Source of the DNA: Nageia nagi
Lineage: Eukaryota > Pinophyta
Direction: 5' to 3'
Length of the DNA: 64,000 nucleotides
NCBI GenBank assembly: GCA_050084985.1
Contig: JBITNC010000001.1
Coordinates: 109,864,001-109,928,000 of the forward strand
Under the pieces are notes generated by a model. That model made no database searches, was not told the origin of the DNA, and saw nothing but the letters and a program-made list of their open reading frames with translations. Shown here one piece after another: positions 22,622-34,894 of the stretch (the first letter of the stretch is position 1; the number at the start of each line of letters is the position of its first letter). The position numbers were made by a program, and so were the translations under genes.

Positions 22622-22861
22622 TCATGAGTGCAAGATATTTATTCCTTTTTCATTCATATGGCCTAATCTGTAGTACCATATTTTTGCATCTTCTCCTATA
22701 GCAATTAAATTCATAGTGTAGATAGATGAGTCTATAAGAAAATAAAGCATACTAACTAATTTACCTTTAGAAATTATCATAGTGCCTTTTGTTAACTTCC
22801 AAGTGTTTTCCCCAAATGCAATTATGAGGCCTCTTTTATTAACTTTATTGGTTGAGATCAA
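22622..22861 (-). pseudogene. RT-E gag-pre-integrase domain
   Basis: The segment includes GLIIAFGENTWKLTKG and WYYRLGHMNEKGINIL, the standard copia gag-pre-integrase signature around W(h/y).RLGH. It lies directly upstream of integrase on the minus strand. Confidence 0.85.
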
Positions 22862-23186
22862 ATTTCTCTTAATATTGGGAATATATCATACTTCATTAAA
22901 TACTAGTAGAGTTCCATTGGATAATCTCATATTTATCTTTCCATTTCCTTTAATATGGAAAGGTTGGTCATGTCCTAATAGAACCTATCCAAAATCACCT
23001 TGAACATACTTTACAAAATAATTCTTCTATGAAGTAGCATGAAAAGATGCATCAAAATCACTAACCAATACTCATTATTCTTATCTAAATACAATTTCAA
23101 AGCATCCTATAATATTTCACTAGTTAAATTTACTTCTAAGTTATTACCTTTATTTCCTACATCCTCACCTTTTTTTATCATTTATT

Positions 23187-23480
23187 CTATTCTAGTAATC
23201 CTTTTTCAAATGGACTTTCTTGCCATAGTACTAGCATTTGATTTTCCCTTAACCTTTTGATTGAGGGTTTCTCATGCAACTTAGGTAATGCATCCATAAC
23301 ATTCTTTATGATTTTTATTTTAGAAATATTGTAGGATACCATGTTATTCAAGCATAACATCACTATCCCCAATGCTTTCCTATCTAAGAAAGCCCATTTT
23401 TCATTAGACATTGTACTTGGTGTCTTTACCTTACCTTTTAGATATAGGTAGAGGTCTCTTTAATAGATGTAATCCTCCAT
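23187..23480 (-). pseudogene. RT-E gag remnant (tentative)
   Basis: On the minus strand MSNEKWAFLDRKALGIVMLCL, given here in part, is followed by ISKIKIIKNVMDALPKLHEK. The pattern W..ld.kA...I...l resembles the start of copia Gag (UBN2-like). Upstream and downstream parts are broken. Confidence 0.55.
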
Positions 23481-23559
23481 ATTAATTTTCCAAAAATAGA
23501 TAATTTTATCATTAAAATTTTCTACTTGGAATCTCTCTTCTTATACCATTTCTCCCACT

Positions 23560-23693
23560 CAAACAAAATACCCTTCTATGAGTACATAATATAAAAGATT
23601 TTATAGCATGTGAATAAGGGATCATAGGGTTGCTTCACCTATATATGGTTGCATATGTGAAACTCCTAGGATAATAGACTCCACATTATAACA
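23560..23693 (-). repeat. RT-E possible 5' LTR and primer site
   Basis: The minus strand begins TGTTATAATGTGGAG at 23693. Near 23556-23540 it reads TGGTATAAGAAGAG, close to the initiator-Met primer site. The implied LTR is very short (about 130 bp), so either the LTR is truncated or this reading is wrong. Confidence 0.4.
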
Positions 23694-24224
23694 AGATGGA
23701 GGAAGTATTGAAGAAAATAATAAATAAAAGGAAGGAGAATGAATCAAAGCTAAAACCTTTGTAGGATATAAATGAGAATAAAGGAAAAAAATTAGCAAGT
23801 ATAAAAGAGATTGGAAGTAATAGGAAGTAGAGTTACAAGAAATTTTGAAAAATCAAACTTTGAATTTGCCACCCAATGAAATTTACTATAGGATGATTTT
23901 AGATCTCCACTTCCTATCAATAAAGTTAATTGCATAGTTGCCAAAGATGGGGAAGATATTAAATGTCAGTTCAAGACCACTATGCTAGAGAGATGCATAA
24001 GGTTGATATCTAGATGAAAGAATTAGTCTAGGTACATCCTAACATTAATAATTAGTTATGAATAAGTTTATTTCATTAGAACTTATTATATGAAATGCTT
24101 AACCTCAAATAGATGAATACTAGGACCTTGTTAAATAAATACTTAAAGGATATGATGGGACATCATAAATGTACAACTTGAGTTCATGATCTAGTGGCAT
24201 AGATCAGCCAACAAGCTACTAGAA
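23694..24224 (+). pseudogene. RT-D ORFx, C-terminal continuation
   Basis: After the copia insertion the plus strand again shows Lys/Glu-rich, coiled-coil-like coding with Gln-to-stop breaks (KMEEVLKKIINKRKENESKL at the start). It runs up to the LTR start at 24225, which suggests that ORFx ends close to the 3' LTR. Confidence 0.4.
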
Positions 24225-25490
24225 TGTATGTATATTTTATTTTTAAGAAGGTATAAGGAGAATATATAATTTAGTATCTCTTACTTATATACATTTGAAG
24301 AAGCATACTAAGTTTCATGCTTAGTAAGTTTAAGTAAGATGATAATTTTACTAGATTCCAAAGATATTGATGATTATTTTAACTCCATTAGAGTGCAAAA
24401 ATGTTATGTTGTGATTAATATTATTAGCAACTAGAGAGGTTCATAAGAGATAAATCCCAGTAGAGTATAGGAGTGTTGTATAAGTTTTATTATTACCAAA
24501 ACCCAATCATGTTACAATAAACTTAGTTTTACCACAACCCAAGGAAATTGAGCTTCCAAATATATTACTGGAGTGTAGAGATATTGTAAGATATGGTAAC
24601 ATGGTTCTAATCAATCAAAATGTGATGATATTAAAGAAAAAATGATTTTTCTAAAATGTGAGAAAACTAGATGCTTTATACCAGCTAATTCCACCAAGAT
24701 TAGAATTAAATATTTGAGAAGTGACTAAGTGGAATGATGCTTTAGTAACTTTAACTAGACCCATTAAAAACAAAAAAATTTCAACATGAGATAGTAATGA
24801 GTTGGTAAGAATATCTTACTTGGATTTTATAATAATTGTATTTAGATTCCTTTTAGTTATTGAAAGCTAATGCTAAATGTAGAAAATGATGCTATAGAAA
24901 CTATTTGGTTATTTTTGTTAGTAGATATTTTGATGCTTGAATGCTATATTTACCTCTTTTATCAATGTATTAATGGTTTAGTAATGTAAATATTTACCAT
25001 TTATGATGTATATTACACTTTATACCCATTTCTTAATGAATTGAGCTTCTTGATATCTCAATTATGATTTCTTTCATCTTGTTCTTAAATTGTTGTGTAT
25101 ATGTCTATATGTACTATATGCATATTGAATTATGTTTGTAATTAGTTTGTATTTACAAAGCATTATTCAAGTTCTAGTAGATCAGAATGTCATTCTTTAT
25201 CTTGGTGGCTATTAGTTTGGATACTTCAACTAGTATGGCCCTACTTTACTATATTCTTAGGCTAGTTGTTAGTATTTGTTTATTTCTATCTACCTAACCT
25301 TTTTATCTCTTTCAATTCTCTACTCCTTTTATTTCTTTTTGCAACTTGTCCTTAGATAAGAGTATGATAAAATCAAAAAAAGTAGAATTAGGTAGCTCTA
25401 GAGATTGAATTTCTCCTTAAGCTATTCATTCAATAGGAGGATACTTTATTAGTGATACATCGGCATGTGATCATTACATAAATCCTATCA
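24225..25490 (+). repeat. RT-D probable 3' LTR
   Basis: Homologous in the same orientation to 34895-36163, with matching ends: TGTATGTATATTTTA here and TGCATATACATTTTA there at the start, and AATCCTATCA at both ends. The lengths are 1266 and 1269 bp. In RT-H this unit precedes gag; here it follows ORFx, so the pair is read as 3' LTR of one copy and 5' LTR of another. Confidence 0.7.
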
Positions 25491-26150
25491 ATAGTTACCT
25501 TTAGAAGTTAATTATGATTTATCATTATTATCTAGTCCTTCATTACTAGTATCCCTTTCAAAGAGATCATGTAAGGCTTCTAAGTATTCTTTCTATTGAT
25601 GTACTATAGTATCAACTATAGGAACCTCTTCATATGCAAGAATGAACCTTATGAATTGGAAAATCCCTTTATTTATTCCTTCATATATGCCTTCATCAAA
25701 ATAATGAGTAACATATTTATTTTTAGTATATACCTCATGGATGAAACTATGTTTGGGCAAGGTATGGTTGTTCCTTATTCCATGCTTTTTCTTTTCATTT
25801 CTCTAAAGTTATTCCTTATCTAGTTTCTTTCTGATTAAAACTTAATGAATGAAAATACCATTATCCCTTATCATGATACCTAAATATACATAATGATTTT
25901 CCTTAGAAAAAGCTTTGCATAATTACATAGTAACACTTATCCCATCATTTACTCTAAACATGTGGTTCAAGTAGTCCTTAAAGGAAATATGTTTCCTAAA
26001 TATTTTAGATCAATTGTAGTATGCTACTAGTAAATCATCCCAATCATATACCATCTTAAAATCTCTCTTGTCTTACAAATAAAAATTTCCTCCTTATTCC
26101 TCCATACTTATAATAATTTTAGTTTTCACAATTAGTTGAATTTATACAAG
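25491..26150 (-). pseudogene. RT-F internal coding remnant, unidentified
   Basis: On the minus strand a mostly open, poorly conserved frame can be followed (for example FKDYLNHMFRVNDGI, NHYVYLGIMIRDNG, YFDEGIYEGINKGIFQF). No family is recognised. It lies downstream of RT-F's primer site and leader, where gag would start, but I cannot show that it is gag. Confidence 0.3.
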
Positions 26151-26169
26151 TACTCAAACCTAAATTTTA

Positions 26170-27720
26170 ATATCTTTGAAGTGTAGCAAAGTGCTCCAAA
26201 TACTTCTATAATTCCAATGTATCACTTTCAATCATAAATTATCCCAATGTCTCTTCCTAAGGCCTCCATTATGTAGATACTATAATGAAATTTAGTCAAT
26301 AACAATAATTGACTCTCCTCCTCAACATCCTTGTTATAGTGACTTGCAACTCTGAGTTTTCTAGAAAATAATGGTTAGTCTATCTAATGAGTTTGTAAAC
26401 TTTCAATTTTTTATCCCCATGATGAAAATTTAATCAATACTTATAGTTAATTTTCACTTGTGATGCAAGAATAATCCATATTTATCCTTAGAAAATTAAC
26501 ATCTCCCTCTAGCTGCTTCTAAAATGTAAAAAAGTATCCAAAAACTCCCTTAGAACTCCAACATATATCCTCTAATGGCCACCATGTATAAAATGATCCT
26601 CAAAATTAACCATATAATACCACCTTCACCTCAAGATAGCTTCAAAATATAGATCAAAATTAAAAAATGCAACCAATGTACAAATGTCTAACTTAGGGTG
26701 ACCTTAAAATACATAATGAACCTCTATGAATGCTATAGTATGATAATGCCTAGATAGAAATTGTCCCAAATTATAGAATATAATATAAAATTCTCTCATT
26801 AGGTGAACCTAATCCTAAATTTATCCCATAATACTGAGTAATATATAAAAATATCCTCATAAATGCAACATTTAGCTTTAAATGATCTTGAAATATGGCT
26901 TTATTATCCAAACATCCCTCAATATGCCAATGCCTTCCTTATAAAGATCTTAAAATATTGTATGATACCCAAAATTGCTCCCTAAATAATAATTTTTAGC
27001 TTTGGGTTGGATCAAAATGCCAATATTTTATATTAGATGCCCTAAAAATGCCATATTGTATTCTTAAATATGTTGATGTGTAGCTTAAGTTAACCCATAA
27101 ATACCAACGATTAGCTCTAGATGAGCTCACATTTCCCATACAATAATGGTCAATATGTCTAATGACCTTGCAAAATTATCAATTCTTATCCTCCATGATA
27201 AAATTAGTTAATATATATAAGTAATGTCACTTGTGATGTAGTTAAAGCAATTAATTGGCCTCAACACCAATGTCTAACTTTTGGTCCTTATAAAATATAG
27301 GAAAAGCTTCAAGAAACCCTCTAAAAGATCAACATCTATCCTCTAATGAATTTAAAATATAATAGGGAATCAAAAACTTTATCAAATATCTAACATCTAG
27401 CTTAGAATGCTCTTAAGATTTCAAGCAACCTTAAAACTAATATTAGAATGCTATTCTTACCTCAACTTTAGAATGTAGATCAACCTTCAAAAATACCCTC
27501 AAAGTGCTAACTTCTATCTCAAGGGAGCCTTAAAATGCAAGATAATCCTCTAAAGTTGCTTTAGTATGCTAATGTTTAGCCTAAGATGATCTTGCAAGGC
27601 AAAATAGACCTCAAAACCCCTCTAAAATACCAATGTTTGACTTCCAGTTGGTATAAAATACTAACATCTAGCTCCAAATGAGCTCATAATTACCAATCAA
27701 TCCCTTATTCTTCCTTAAAA
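26170..27720. repeat. Degenerate minisatellite with a period of about 775 bp
   Basis: About 1.5 kb of short units of roughly 60-85 bp built on AAAATGCC, a CATCTAGCTT-like block and CTTAAAATGCA. A larger unit is also repeated: ATGGT at 26371 and 27146, TTATCC at 26411 and 27186, and CACTTGTGATG at 26455 and 27228 are all offset by 773-775 bp. It lies between the RT-F primer site and the remnant coding region, so it is probably a leader of that element. Confidence 0.65.
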
Positions 27721-28232
27721 CTTAGATCCACAATAAATAAACTTTAAACTTGATATAAAATTACAAAATTTTTGAAAAATGTACCTTATCAAGTTGTATG
27801 AACCTCCTTGAAGCCTTAAAATTTGAAATTAGGGACAACAAGTTCCTAAGGAATTCATAGAAGGGTCATACTAGGTTCTTAGACCTCTAATGTTCCATTT
27901 CAAATATCCAAATTTGTTGAATGCTTCTTCCAAATGACCAGTATGATGCTAGGTAAATTCTGCTTGATGTAGACTTCTTATCTTCCAACAAGATGACAAA
28001 ATTTCTCAAAAAATAATACTATGAGTACCATGATCCTAGAAAAATATCTCTATGAATTGATACCATAATAAATCTCCTTTAGCTTCTTCAACTCCTTTAG
28101 TAGAAACTCTCTAGCAGGATGGAGAGATCTCTTTAGTCTCCTCAATAATTTTTACCTAGCAGTAAGGATCTCAACTTTTTAACTTTAACTTGAAACCCTT
28201 CATGTATGATGCCCTTGATTCCAATAGGATGG

Positions 28233-28254
28233 TAGAATCAAGGCTCTAATACTA
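28233..28254 (-). other. RT-F primer binding site (initiator Met tRNA, decayed)
   Basis: Minus strand TAGTATTAGAGCCTTGATTC, one base inside the LTR end at 28256. It differs from the initiator-Met complement TGGTATCAGAGC by G-to-A and C-to-T changes. Confidence 0.65.
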
Positions 28255-28319
28255 CTGTGATGAGATCAACTAGGGATCACTCCTCAAACACATCATAAGA
28301 GAGAGATGTTTGGCTTGAA

Positions 28320-31300
28320 CATAAGGCATCCATTTATTTCCACACATACAAAATTCTAAATTTCAAACCTAATTTTTTTATTAGTTTAAGCACTTGAAAG
28401 ATCTAGGAATGGATTCAAATGATTCACATGATCTTGTTAATGCTACTAGCTAGTCAGCACCCACATGGCAAGATTGGATAAGTTTATATTATCCAACCCT
28501 AATTAAATCTATTTTATTTTTCACTCCATAATGCTCATCCTATTTAGGAGACACCTTAAATGTGACCGCACTATTTCTACTTCATGAACTATGTAGCAAA
28601 TACTTTTGACACATTGTAGTGGTTTTCTACTTAGGTCCCATATCACCTAAGAGAATGTACTTTCACTAGGTTACACATCCTTAGCTAATGATAACCCTCT
28701 AACTCATAAGAGTAGATAGTTTATCCTAGGAAAACTTCCTTATGAGCAACAAACATCATCACTTATGGAATATTCATCATACTCCTATGTACTTAACTAT
28801 AAGTAGTATGACTACTAAATTACCTTCACCTAGTAATCATAGTTTTATTAACTGCTATCCTCATCTAACACCCTATTGAGGATATGAAACACTAGTCTAC
28901 CCATATCTATCAGCTAGGCTCACCATGGAATCTAACATCTCTATGCCCATATCTTGAGGAGCCATGGGTATCAAAACAATAGTCTTGAGTGGTTTATATA
29001 GTCTAATTAATTTTAAGCAAGGTTATAAAATAAAAATCACCCATGACCTAATGATACTATATCATATGCATGAAGACTCAAAATAACTTGTTTAGGAAGT
29101 CATAAGAGATTTGTAGTTCTATAAATACATGGTACTATGTAATTAATGCCACTTTATAAAAGTTCTCATACTAGTTTTTAGTAACATGCCTTGAAATGAT
29201 ACTAAAGTTAACTACTTCTATAAAGGAAGTACAATGCAAAGTGGTCCATATTCATGGAATATTCTTTTGGAATGTTGTTTGGAAAGGGAAGTTCATCTAT
29301 TGAATATTTCACTCTATGTTTATTACCAAATCCATCCAAAAATTTCCTTTTTGGTCAGATTGATTCTTTTACGATTTTCTCTTTCATTTAGATTATTTTT
29401 TAGTTTACTACTCATATATTACATTATCAAATCTATTAGGTATTTTTGGATTATTTTTAGGGTTCTAATTACCAAATATTAATGTACTAAATTCTTATCC
29501 CATCTATAAAGAATTAGGTTTAATAACAACTTATATAGAATGTTCATGATAATTAACACACTACTTCAAACTAATCTCCTTTATCCCTCTCTATTATTTC
29601 AACTTATTGGTATGGTGTAAAATTAAACACATTCATTTAATTGAGTTAGGGTATATCTTTATTATCCTAACAAGTTTTACTTACCCTAATAATTACAATT
29701 ATAACTATCCTATACCAAATTCTATTCAATCATTCATTTACAAGCATAAAATAAATCCTTAAATTTCATTGTTATCATACTAAAATATTCTTCTTGTATT
29801 ACGAATCTTCTTATGACTTGTATTTTATCTTGAGAGCATACTAAGGTAATGGAATTCATGCTCATCATAGAAGGTTAAGTTACTTCTATACACCTCAAGA
29901 GGATTTATGGTTTCCTCCCTTCCTTGGTCATGGGGTGCATATGAATCTTACTCAAATAAAATTATAGACATAGCATACTAAATATTCATATTTCATCCCT
30001 TTAGTGATGCTATATACACACTAATAATTGAAATGATGTTTCATAAAATAAATTCACACACTCTTTCTCATAACTAATCATAACAACTTCACTGTTATCA
30101 AGAAACTTTTACCAAGGTATTGTATTTAACAATTATTAAAAACATCTATTGAATATCTCCATATATTATTAACCCTTTTTATCTTAAGAACTTTTCTTAC
30201 TTTAAATCATGCCTAAGAATTGATACCAATTTCATCTTATTAATATAGTATATCCATTAATCAATATAGAAATGCTAAAGTTTGGCTCCATATATTTTTA
30301 CCAATCAAATAATTGGCATCCATCAAGTATAGTGTGTGGTTTAGTGGTAATCTGAAATAACTTTAAGGGGTTTTCTTTCATGTAGAGGGTAGTTTCTATC
30401 CATAAGGTTTTAGTTTAATAAAAAGATAAAAATACATAGAAAACATTACTATTATTATAATGTTATTCATTTGTGGAAAGAAAACATAGTTTTCACCTTA
30501 GATCAATCAAATTTTTCCTATGTGTATTGAAAGAAAAGCCTCATTATGAAATGATAATTAATAGCTTAAAGTGTGAATCAAATGATTAAATGAGAAATAC
30601 ACCATAGATATTTTATATCCAATTCTATGAGACTATGTAGGGGATAAGCAATGTTCTCATAATAATTACATATGATTTTTTCTTACGTGTGATAGTGTAG
30701 GGGGTCTTAAGGGAGTACATAATTTTCTTATGCGTTTAAAAGAAATGCCTTACCAAGGTGTGAAATTATTGAAAAATGAGCATAGAAAATAGAAACATCC
30801 CTTTTTAGGATTTAAGTCCTAAAGGGCTATGTAAGTTTTGCAATGGCAACCTTTGCAACCTTTACTAGTAGTCTTTTGGTGTGTGCCAACTATGTGAGCT
30901 ATAGAAGGAGGTATGGAGGTTCATCAATGAGTATTTGAATATGGTCTCACATTAGATATTATGAATGTAAATGCTTGATGTTTAGGATATGCAAAGAATG
31001 GTTTATTTAAAAGGGTACTAGGAAAATTAAGCATAATACTCATTTAATAAAACCAAACTCTAAACCCTTTACTAGCACTTTGCCAATGTGTGTCATTGTG
31101 GAGGTTTTATGGTGATTCATCAAAATGTATTTGAAATGGTTTCTCATCAAATATTATGTTTTTGAAGGTGAAGTCCTAATATGTAAATCTATACACAAGG
31201 TTAGAAAATTATTTGATCATAGTCATGTTTTGTGGACTACAATTATGGTAGGATATGCATAAAATGGGCTATCATAAAGGGCACTAGATCTATTAAGAAA

Positions 31301-32665
31301 GCTTAATGGATTAAAGCTAAACATTGAAATCTTTGTCAATAATTTTCTACCATGGGCCATCATAGGAGCTTTCAAATGAATGTTGAGATCTACTAAGAAG
31401 CATGGATGGAAGACTAAGGAGAGACTCAAAAGTTTTATAAATACATTTCATTAGCATACATGGTAAGAGGGTGCATAGGGAGTAGTATAATCAACCAATA
31501 AAGTAATATAGACATTGTACTCAAATCCAATATTAAAATAAAATTATTAAATCTTTTCTCCTTCCAAGATAAGAAGTGTCCACTACCACATGTAGTATAT
31601 TCATTAAGGAAATTAGTATATCCCTTTCAAAAGGAACAATACCCTTATCAATAATTAATTCCATAAACCTTTATCAAATAATCCTTCAATACAACTTATT
31701 AAATAATATCAAATAAGACTACTTAAACTAGGAATTTTAGCTTTATTGTCTAAAATGCAAAAGAATGCACCTGGACTTAAGAGGGGGAGAGACTTCTCTT
31801 CTCCATGTAACTCTACACCCAAAGCCTTGAGAATAAAAATAATAAGATGATAGTAGATAGGTATTATTTCTAATGTTATACCCATTTATTTATAACCAAG
31901 AAGGTGCAAATATGTCCAAATGAATGTATCCTCATCCTTTAATATTTTTCATGGTAGGTCTTATTAAAGTGGTTGATGATTGTAGTGGCATTAAATACAA
32001 AATTTATGTCAAATATTGCCCATGCCTAACACAAGGAAACAAAATAAGTATTTTCATAACTTAATTATTTTCATAAGCCATTAAATATCTTATAACATCA
32101 CAAAGCAACCTTAGTCCTTTATAACTATTATTATTTTAATTTTTACTTACTAACAACTATAAGTAAAAATTCAAATTCAAAAGAAGGGGAAATTCCTTAC
32201 CTTCCCTTTTCAAATTTAAATTGTGAAAATTCACAACAAGAAATTAATCACACATCTTACCTATGATGTTCACCTCATTTTGAAAGATAAATTATTAATC
32301 CATACACATCCACAAACACACATTCATCTTGAAAATTGACATACATGACTAATTATTCTATCATGCAACTATATGATTTATGATGGTCATTAGGGTTTGT
32401 TAGTGAACCAAATCCAATCATTTTCTCACTATTACCTTTTCGTTCCTATCACCAATTCACCCTTGGTTCCCTAGGTCTTTCTTGCACTTTTCATTTCAAT
32501 TTAACCTATGATCTATGTCAAAACATATTGAAGCTAGCATCAAAATAACACAACAAAGCATATAGTTATTCAAAATTTATCATCACATAGATTAATTCAA
32601 ATTTAATCTCATTAGGACCCCAATGATACTCAATTATTAAAAGTGAAATTGGGTGGGTCATTACA
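28320..32665 (-). mobile_element. 4.3-kb insertion in the RT-F LTR, minus-strand LTR at right end
   Basis: The right end reads TGTAATGACCCACCC on the minus strand, a typical plant gypsy LTR start. The left end (CATAAGGC on plus) is not a normal LTR terminus, so the left boundary may be eroded or the insertion may be composite. I recognise no gag or pol in it. It contains a PPR pseudogene at 30836-31480. Apart from that, 28320-30835 and 31481-32380 hold no feature I can name. Confidence 0.45.
30836..31480 (+). pseudogene. PPR protein pseudogene fragment
   Basis: Plant pentatricopeptide repeat proteins bind organellar RNA for editing, splicing or stability. The clearest repeat is at about 31190-31300: KLFDHSHVLWTTIMVGYA, a stop, NGLS, a stop, RALDLLRKL, the PPR pattern (V/I)W(t/n)(t/a)MI.GYAqNG...eAL.L...M. 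Upstream segments give FATFTSSLLVCANYVSY and KPNSKPFTSTLPMC, the N-terminal parts of neighbouring repeats; downstream gives LKSFINT. At least three repeat units are present. Stops (often Gln positions) and frameshifts disable it. There is no intron visible. It is a partial, dead copy; its parent gene and any organelle target are unknown. Confidence 0.75.
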
Positions 32666-33689
32666 TTGAAGCTTCAAAATTATCCAAACAATCTAAAAAA
32701 TGCATAGATATTCCAATGACTAGCTAGAAATGGTAAATAGGAATTCAAACTTTCAAAAATACCCCTAGGTCCAAAAGTAGATCTATGATGAGAAAAATAC
32801 ACAAATTTAACATGCAATATATTTAGTAATCTAATGTTACAATTATAGAGAAAAAATAGGAATTTAATAATGAAAACTACACTTGAGGTCTAACATCCAA
32901 TCGTAGAGAGATAAATAGCAAGATATTATAATAGAATGTAATTGTATTGTTATAAGAATGGTGGAAGTGTAATTAATATATTTTTATCTAATTAATAAGC
33001 CTATACCTAAAAAGGATATTATACCATGACTACCTATAATATGGGGCCCACACCAATCATAGCAATAGTGAGGTGTAGTCTAGGACTTCCTCTATAACTT
33101 CTATGATGAAACAAGCAATGTTCCTCTCAAGATGGCTAAAGTAAGTTTGAGATTAGCCTCTTCTCACCTCAATACCTCAAATGTAGATTTCCCTACATGT
33201 GAAGTACATAGAGGTATTACACTTAATTCAAAAAAGAGGTTTAATAACAATATTCATCATATGTCATAATGACTTAGAGTCCTCCTTTTATAAGTAAGGA
33301 TGATCATCTTCTAATATTGCATTGAGATGATATAACAATGGAGAAATGTGATATATGTGCTCATATTTTCAATGTGAAATATGGAAAGCTTTAGGATGAA
33401 TGAAATCACTTCTAAAGGCCAAGAATGCCAATGTTCAAGAGAGGATAATATTAGAGCACATTGGAATCAACACCATGGATCCAAGTGCCAAGGAGGGCCA
33501 ACATGGGATCTTAAGGTGTACACACATGCCCAACATCGTGCATAGGAGCTATTCATTATCTTGATATTATTGAAAGCTTACTTGAAGTTCCATGTATAAC
33601 CTTGGAGCCCTAAATGACCTTGTAGTCAACTAAATTATGTAGGTGGATGCTCTACCTTGAAGAGGTGAGCACTAATGACTAGAGATATA

Positions 33690-34002
33690 TTAAACACTAA
33701 TTTTACAATTGGTAGGGATAAAATATGTAATACCTCTTTTTAAGGAGACTAATATTTTATTTACAAATATAATTATCTTGGTCTTGCAAAAATATCATTA
33801 TTGGTATTTCAATAATTAACTAAATACAAATAAATATATAAAAGGTCCATTTATTCCATAATTAGAGCATTGCTAAGTCTCTGAGTGGAATTTACATCAT
33901 TTTCATTAGATGTTATAAAAATAGATAAAATTACACCTAAATTAATATTCCCATTTATCAAAGGTGAAATGGGATAAACACCTAAAAGTTGGGGACATTA
34001 CA
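33690..34002 (-). repeat. RT-G 3' LTR, truncated
   Basis: The minus strand starts TGTAATGTCCCCAAC at 34002, directly after a purine tract. Its far end is cut by the RT-F LTR at 33689. The start sequence is typical of plant chromovirus LTRs. Confidence 0.65.
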
Positions 34003-34017
34003 AATCTACCCCTCTCC
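34003..34017 (-). other. RT-G polypurine tract
   Basis: Minus strand GGAGAGGGGTAGATT, immediately before the LTR start at 34002. Confidence 0.65.
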
Positions 34018-34890
34018 AAATTGCTTATCCCTAAGTAATTCAAAACATCCATAGCTACAACAAAGTCTTGTTGATATTCTTCTTTTTCTTCCTCATAACA
34101 GATCTTTGTAGTGAAGCTAGAATCAACAAACTCTAACTTATATTCATATTTATGTTTCTCAACTCTAATTATTAATATTTTATACCATGGTGGTGCTCTA
34201 AGTACCAATTAGTCATGGATATAGGTGTGGGTATGGATACCAAGAGAGTTACTCAAACCACTATTGTTATACACCTCATTGAGAGCTCTTTATTATACCT
34301 TAGTACCTTGTAAATGAGTAGATATAAATTCTACAATTATATCTATTATTTTAGCATAGTGAATAACCCTTGTTTTCATGTCCCCTATTCTAGCATTCTC
34401 CTCTTTATGGGTATTTCCATACTTGACAAACTTAGGTAGTATTGTCTTATCATTTTTCCTTTGAATCACTCTACCATGTATGTTCCCATCCCTTTGTGAT
34501 GTAATGTTCCCTATCCATATGTAGTGTGGATTCTTTCCTAAGTAAGGAATATATTTTTTACCAATCTTTTCCCTTACTTTCAAAATTTGAAAAGCAATAT
34601 TCTCTTGGCATATTTCCTTTCTATCACAAAGCTTATGCTCTATATTTATGTTTATAATTGTTATATCTTCCTTATTCTTTTAATCCTTATTCAAGGATTG
34701 ACATAAGAATTTTTAATTCTCTTTTAAATCCATCACTATGTTTGTCAATTGAAAATTCCTTCTAGTGACTTCATCCAATTCTTACTTGATGTTATGAAGT
34801 GTTATTTGGAATTGATGTTCTCTTTCTACATGATGTTATTCATTAACTAGTTCTAGAATGTTTTCTACCCTTGTTTCATCTTATGAGATG
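34018..34890 (-). pseudogene. RT-G 3' coding remnant, unidentified
   Basis: Two short minus-strand open segments (34583-34293 and 34208-33942, the latter running into the LTR) plus a Lys-rich stretch up to about 34890. The segment near 34570 reads KYIPYLGKNPHYIWIGN and then GRVIQRKNDKTILPKF; the later one has QQDFVVAMDVLNYLGISNLE before the polypurine tract. Position suggests the end of a polyprotein, but I recognise no chromodomain or integrase residue pattern. Left as unknown. Confidence 0.35.
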
Positions 34891-34894
34891 TTAT

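Larger units (their letters stand above)
20250..23693 (-). mobile_element. RT-E: Ty1/copia element, 3' LTR not found
   Basis: Copia pol order on the minus strand: gag-pre-integrase, integrase, RT, RNase H. It interrupts RT-D's ORFx, whose coiled-coil coding resumes after 23693. A right-hand LTR is likely (23693 reads TGTTATAATGTGG inward on the minus strand). I could not find the matching left LTR or a target duplication. Confidence 0.75.
28256..33689 (-). repeat. RT-F 5' LTR, interrupted by a 4.3-kb insertion
   Basis: The two parts (28256-28319 and 32671-33689) together align with the continuous unit at 16023-17099, giving 1083 versus 1077 bp. The break corresponds to one point in that unit, and TTGAA is present on both sides (28315-28319 and 32666-32670), as expected for a 5-bp target duplication. 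The right end AGAGATATA corresponds to AGAGATACA in copy 1. Confidence 0.65.

Noticed and set aside
29234-29482. 82-codon plus-strand frame rich in Leu, Phe and Tyr, resembling a membrane protein.
   Set aside because: Composition is what AT-rich DNA gives by chance; there is no second copy and no family resemblance.
30325-30405. tRNA-like A-box (TGGTTTAGTGGTAA) with a B-box-like AGTTTCTATCC about 50 bases later, suggesting a tRNA or SINE head.
   Set aside because: The B box matches its consensus poorly and no cloverleaf could be drawn by eye; kept only as a weak resemblance.
16023-33689. Pairing the LTR-like units at 16023-17099 and 28256-33689 as the two LTRs of one element.
   Set aside because: No polypurine tract lies beside the left unit, the outer flanks do not match as a target duplication, and several unrelated elements lie between; they are treated as separate family members.
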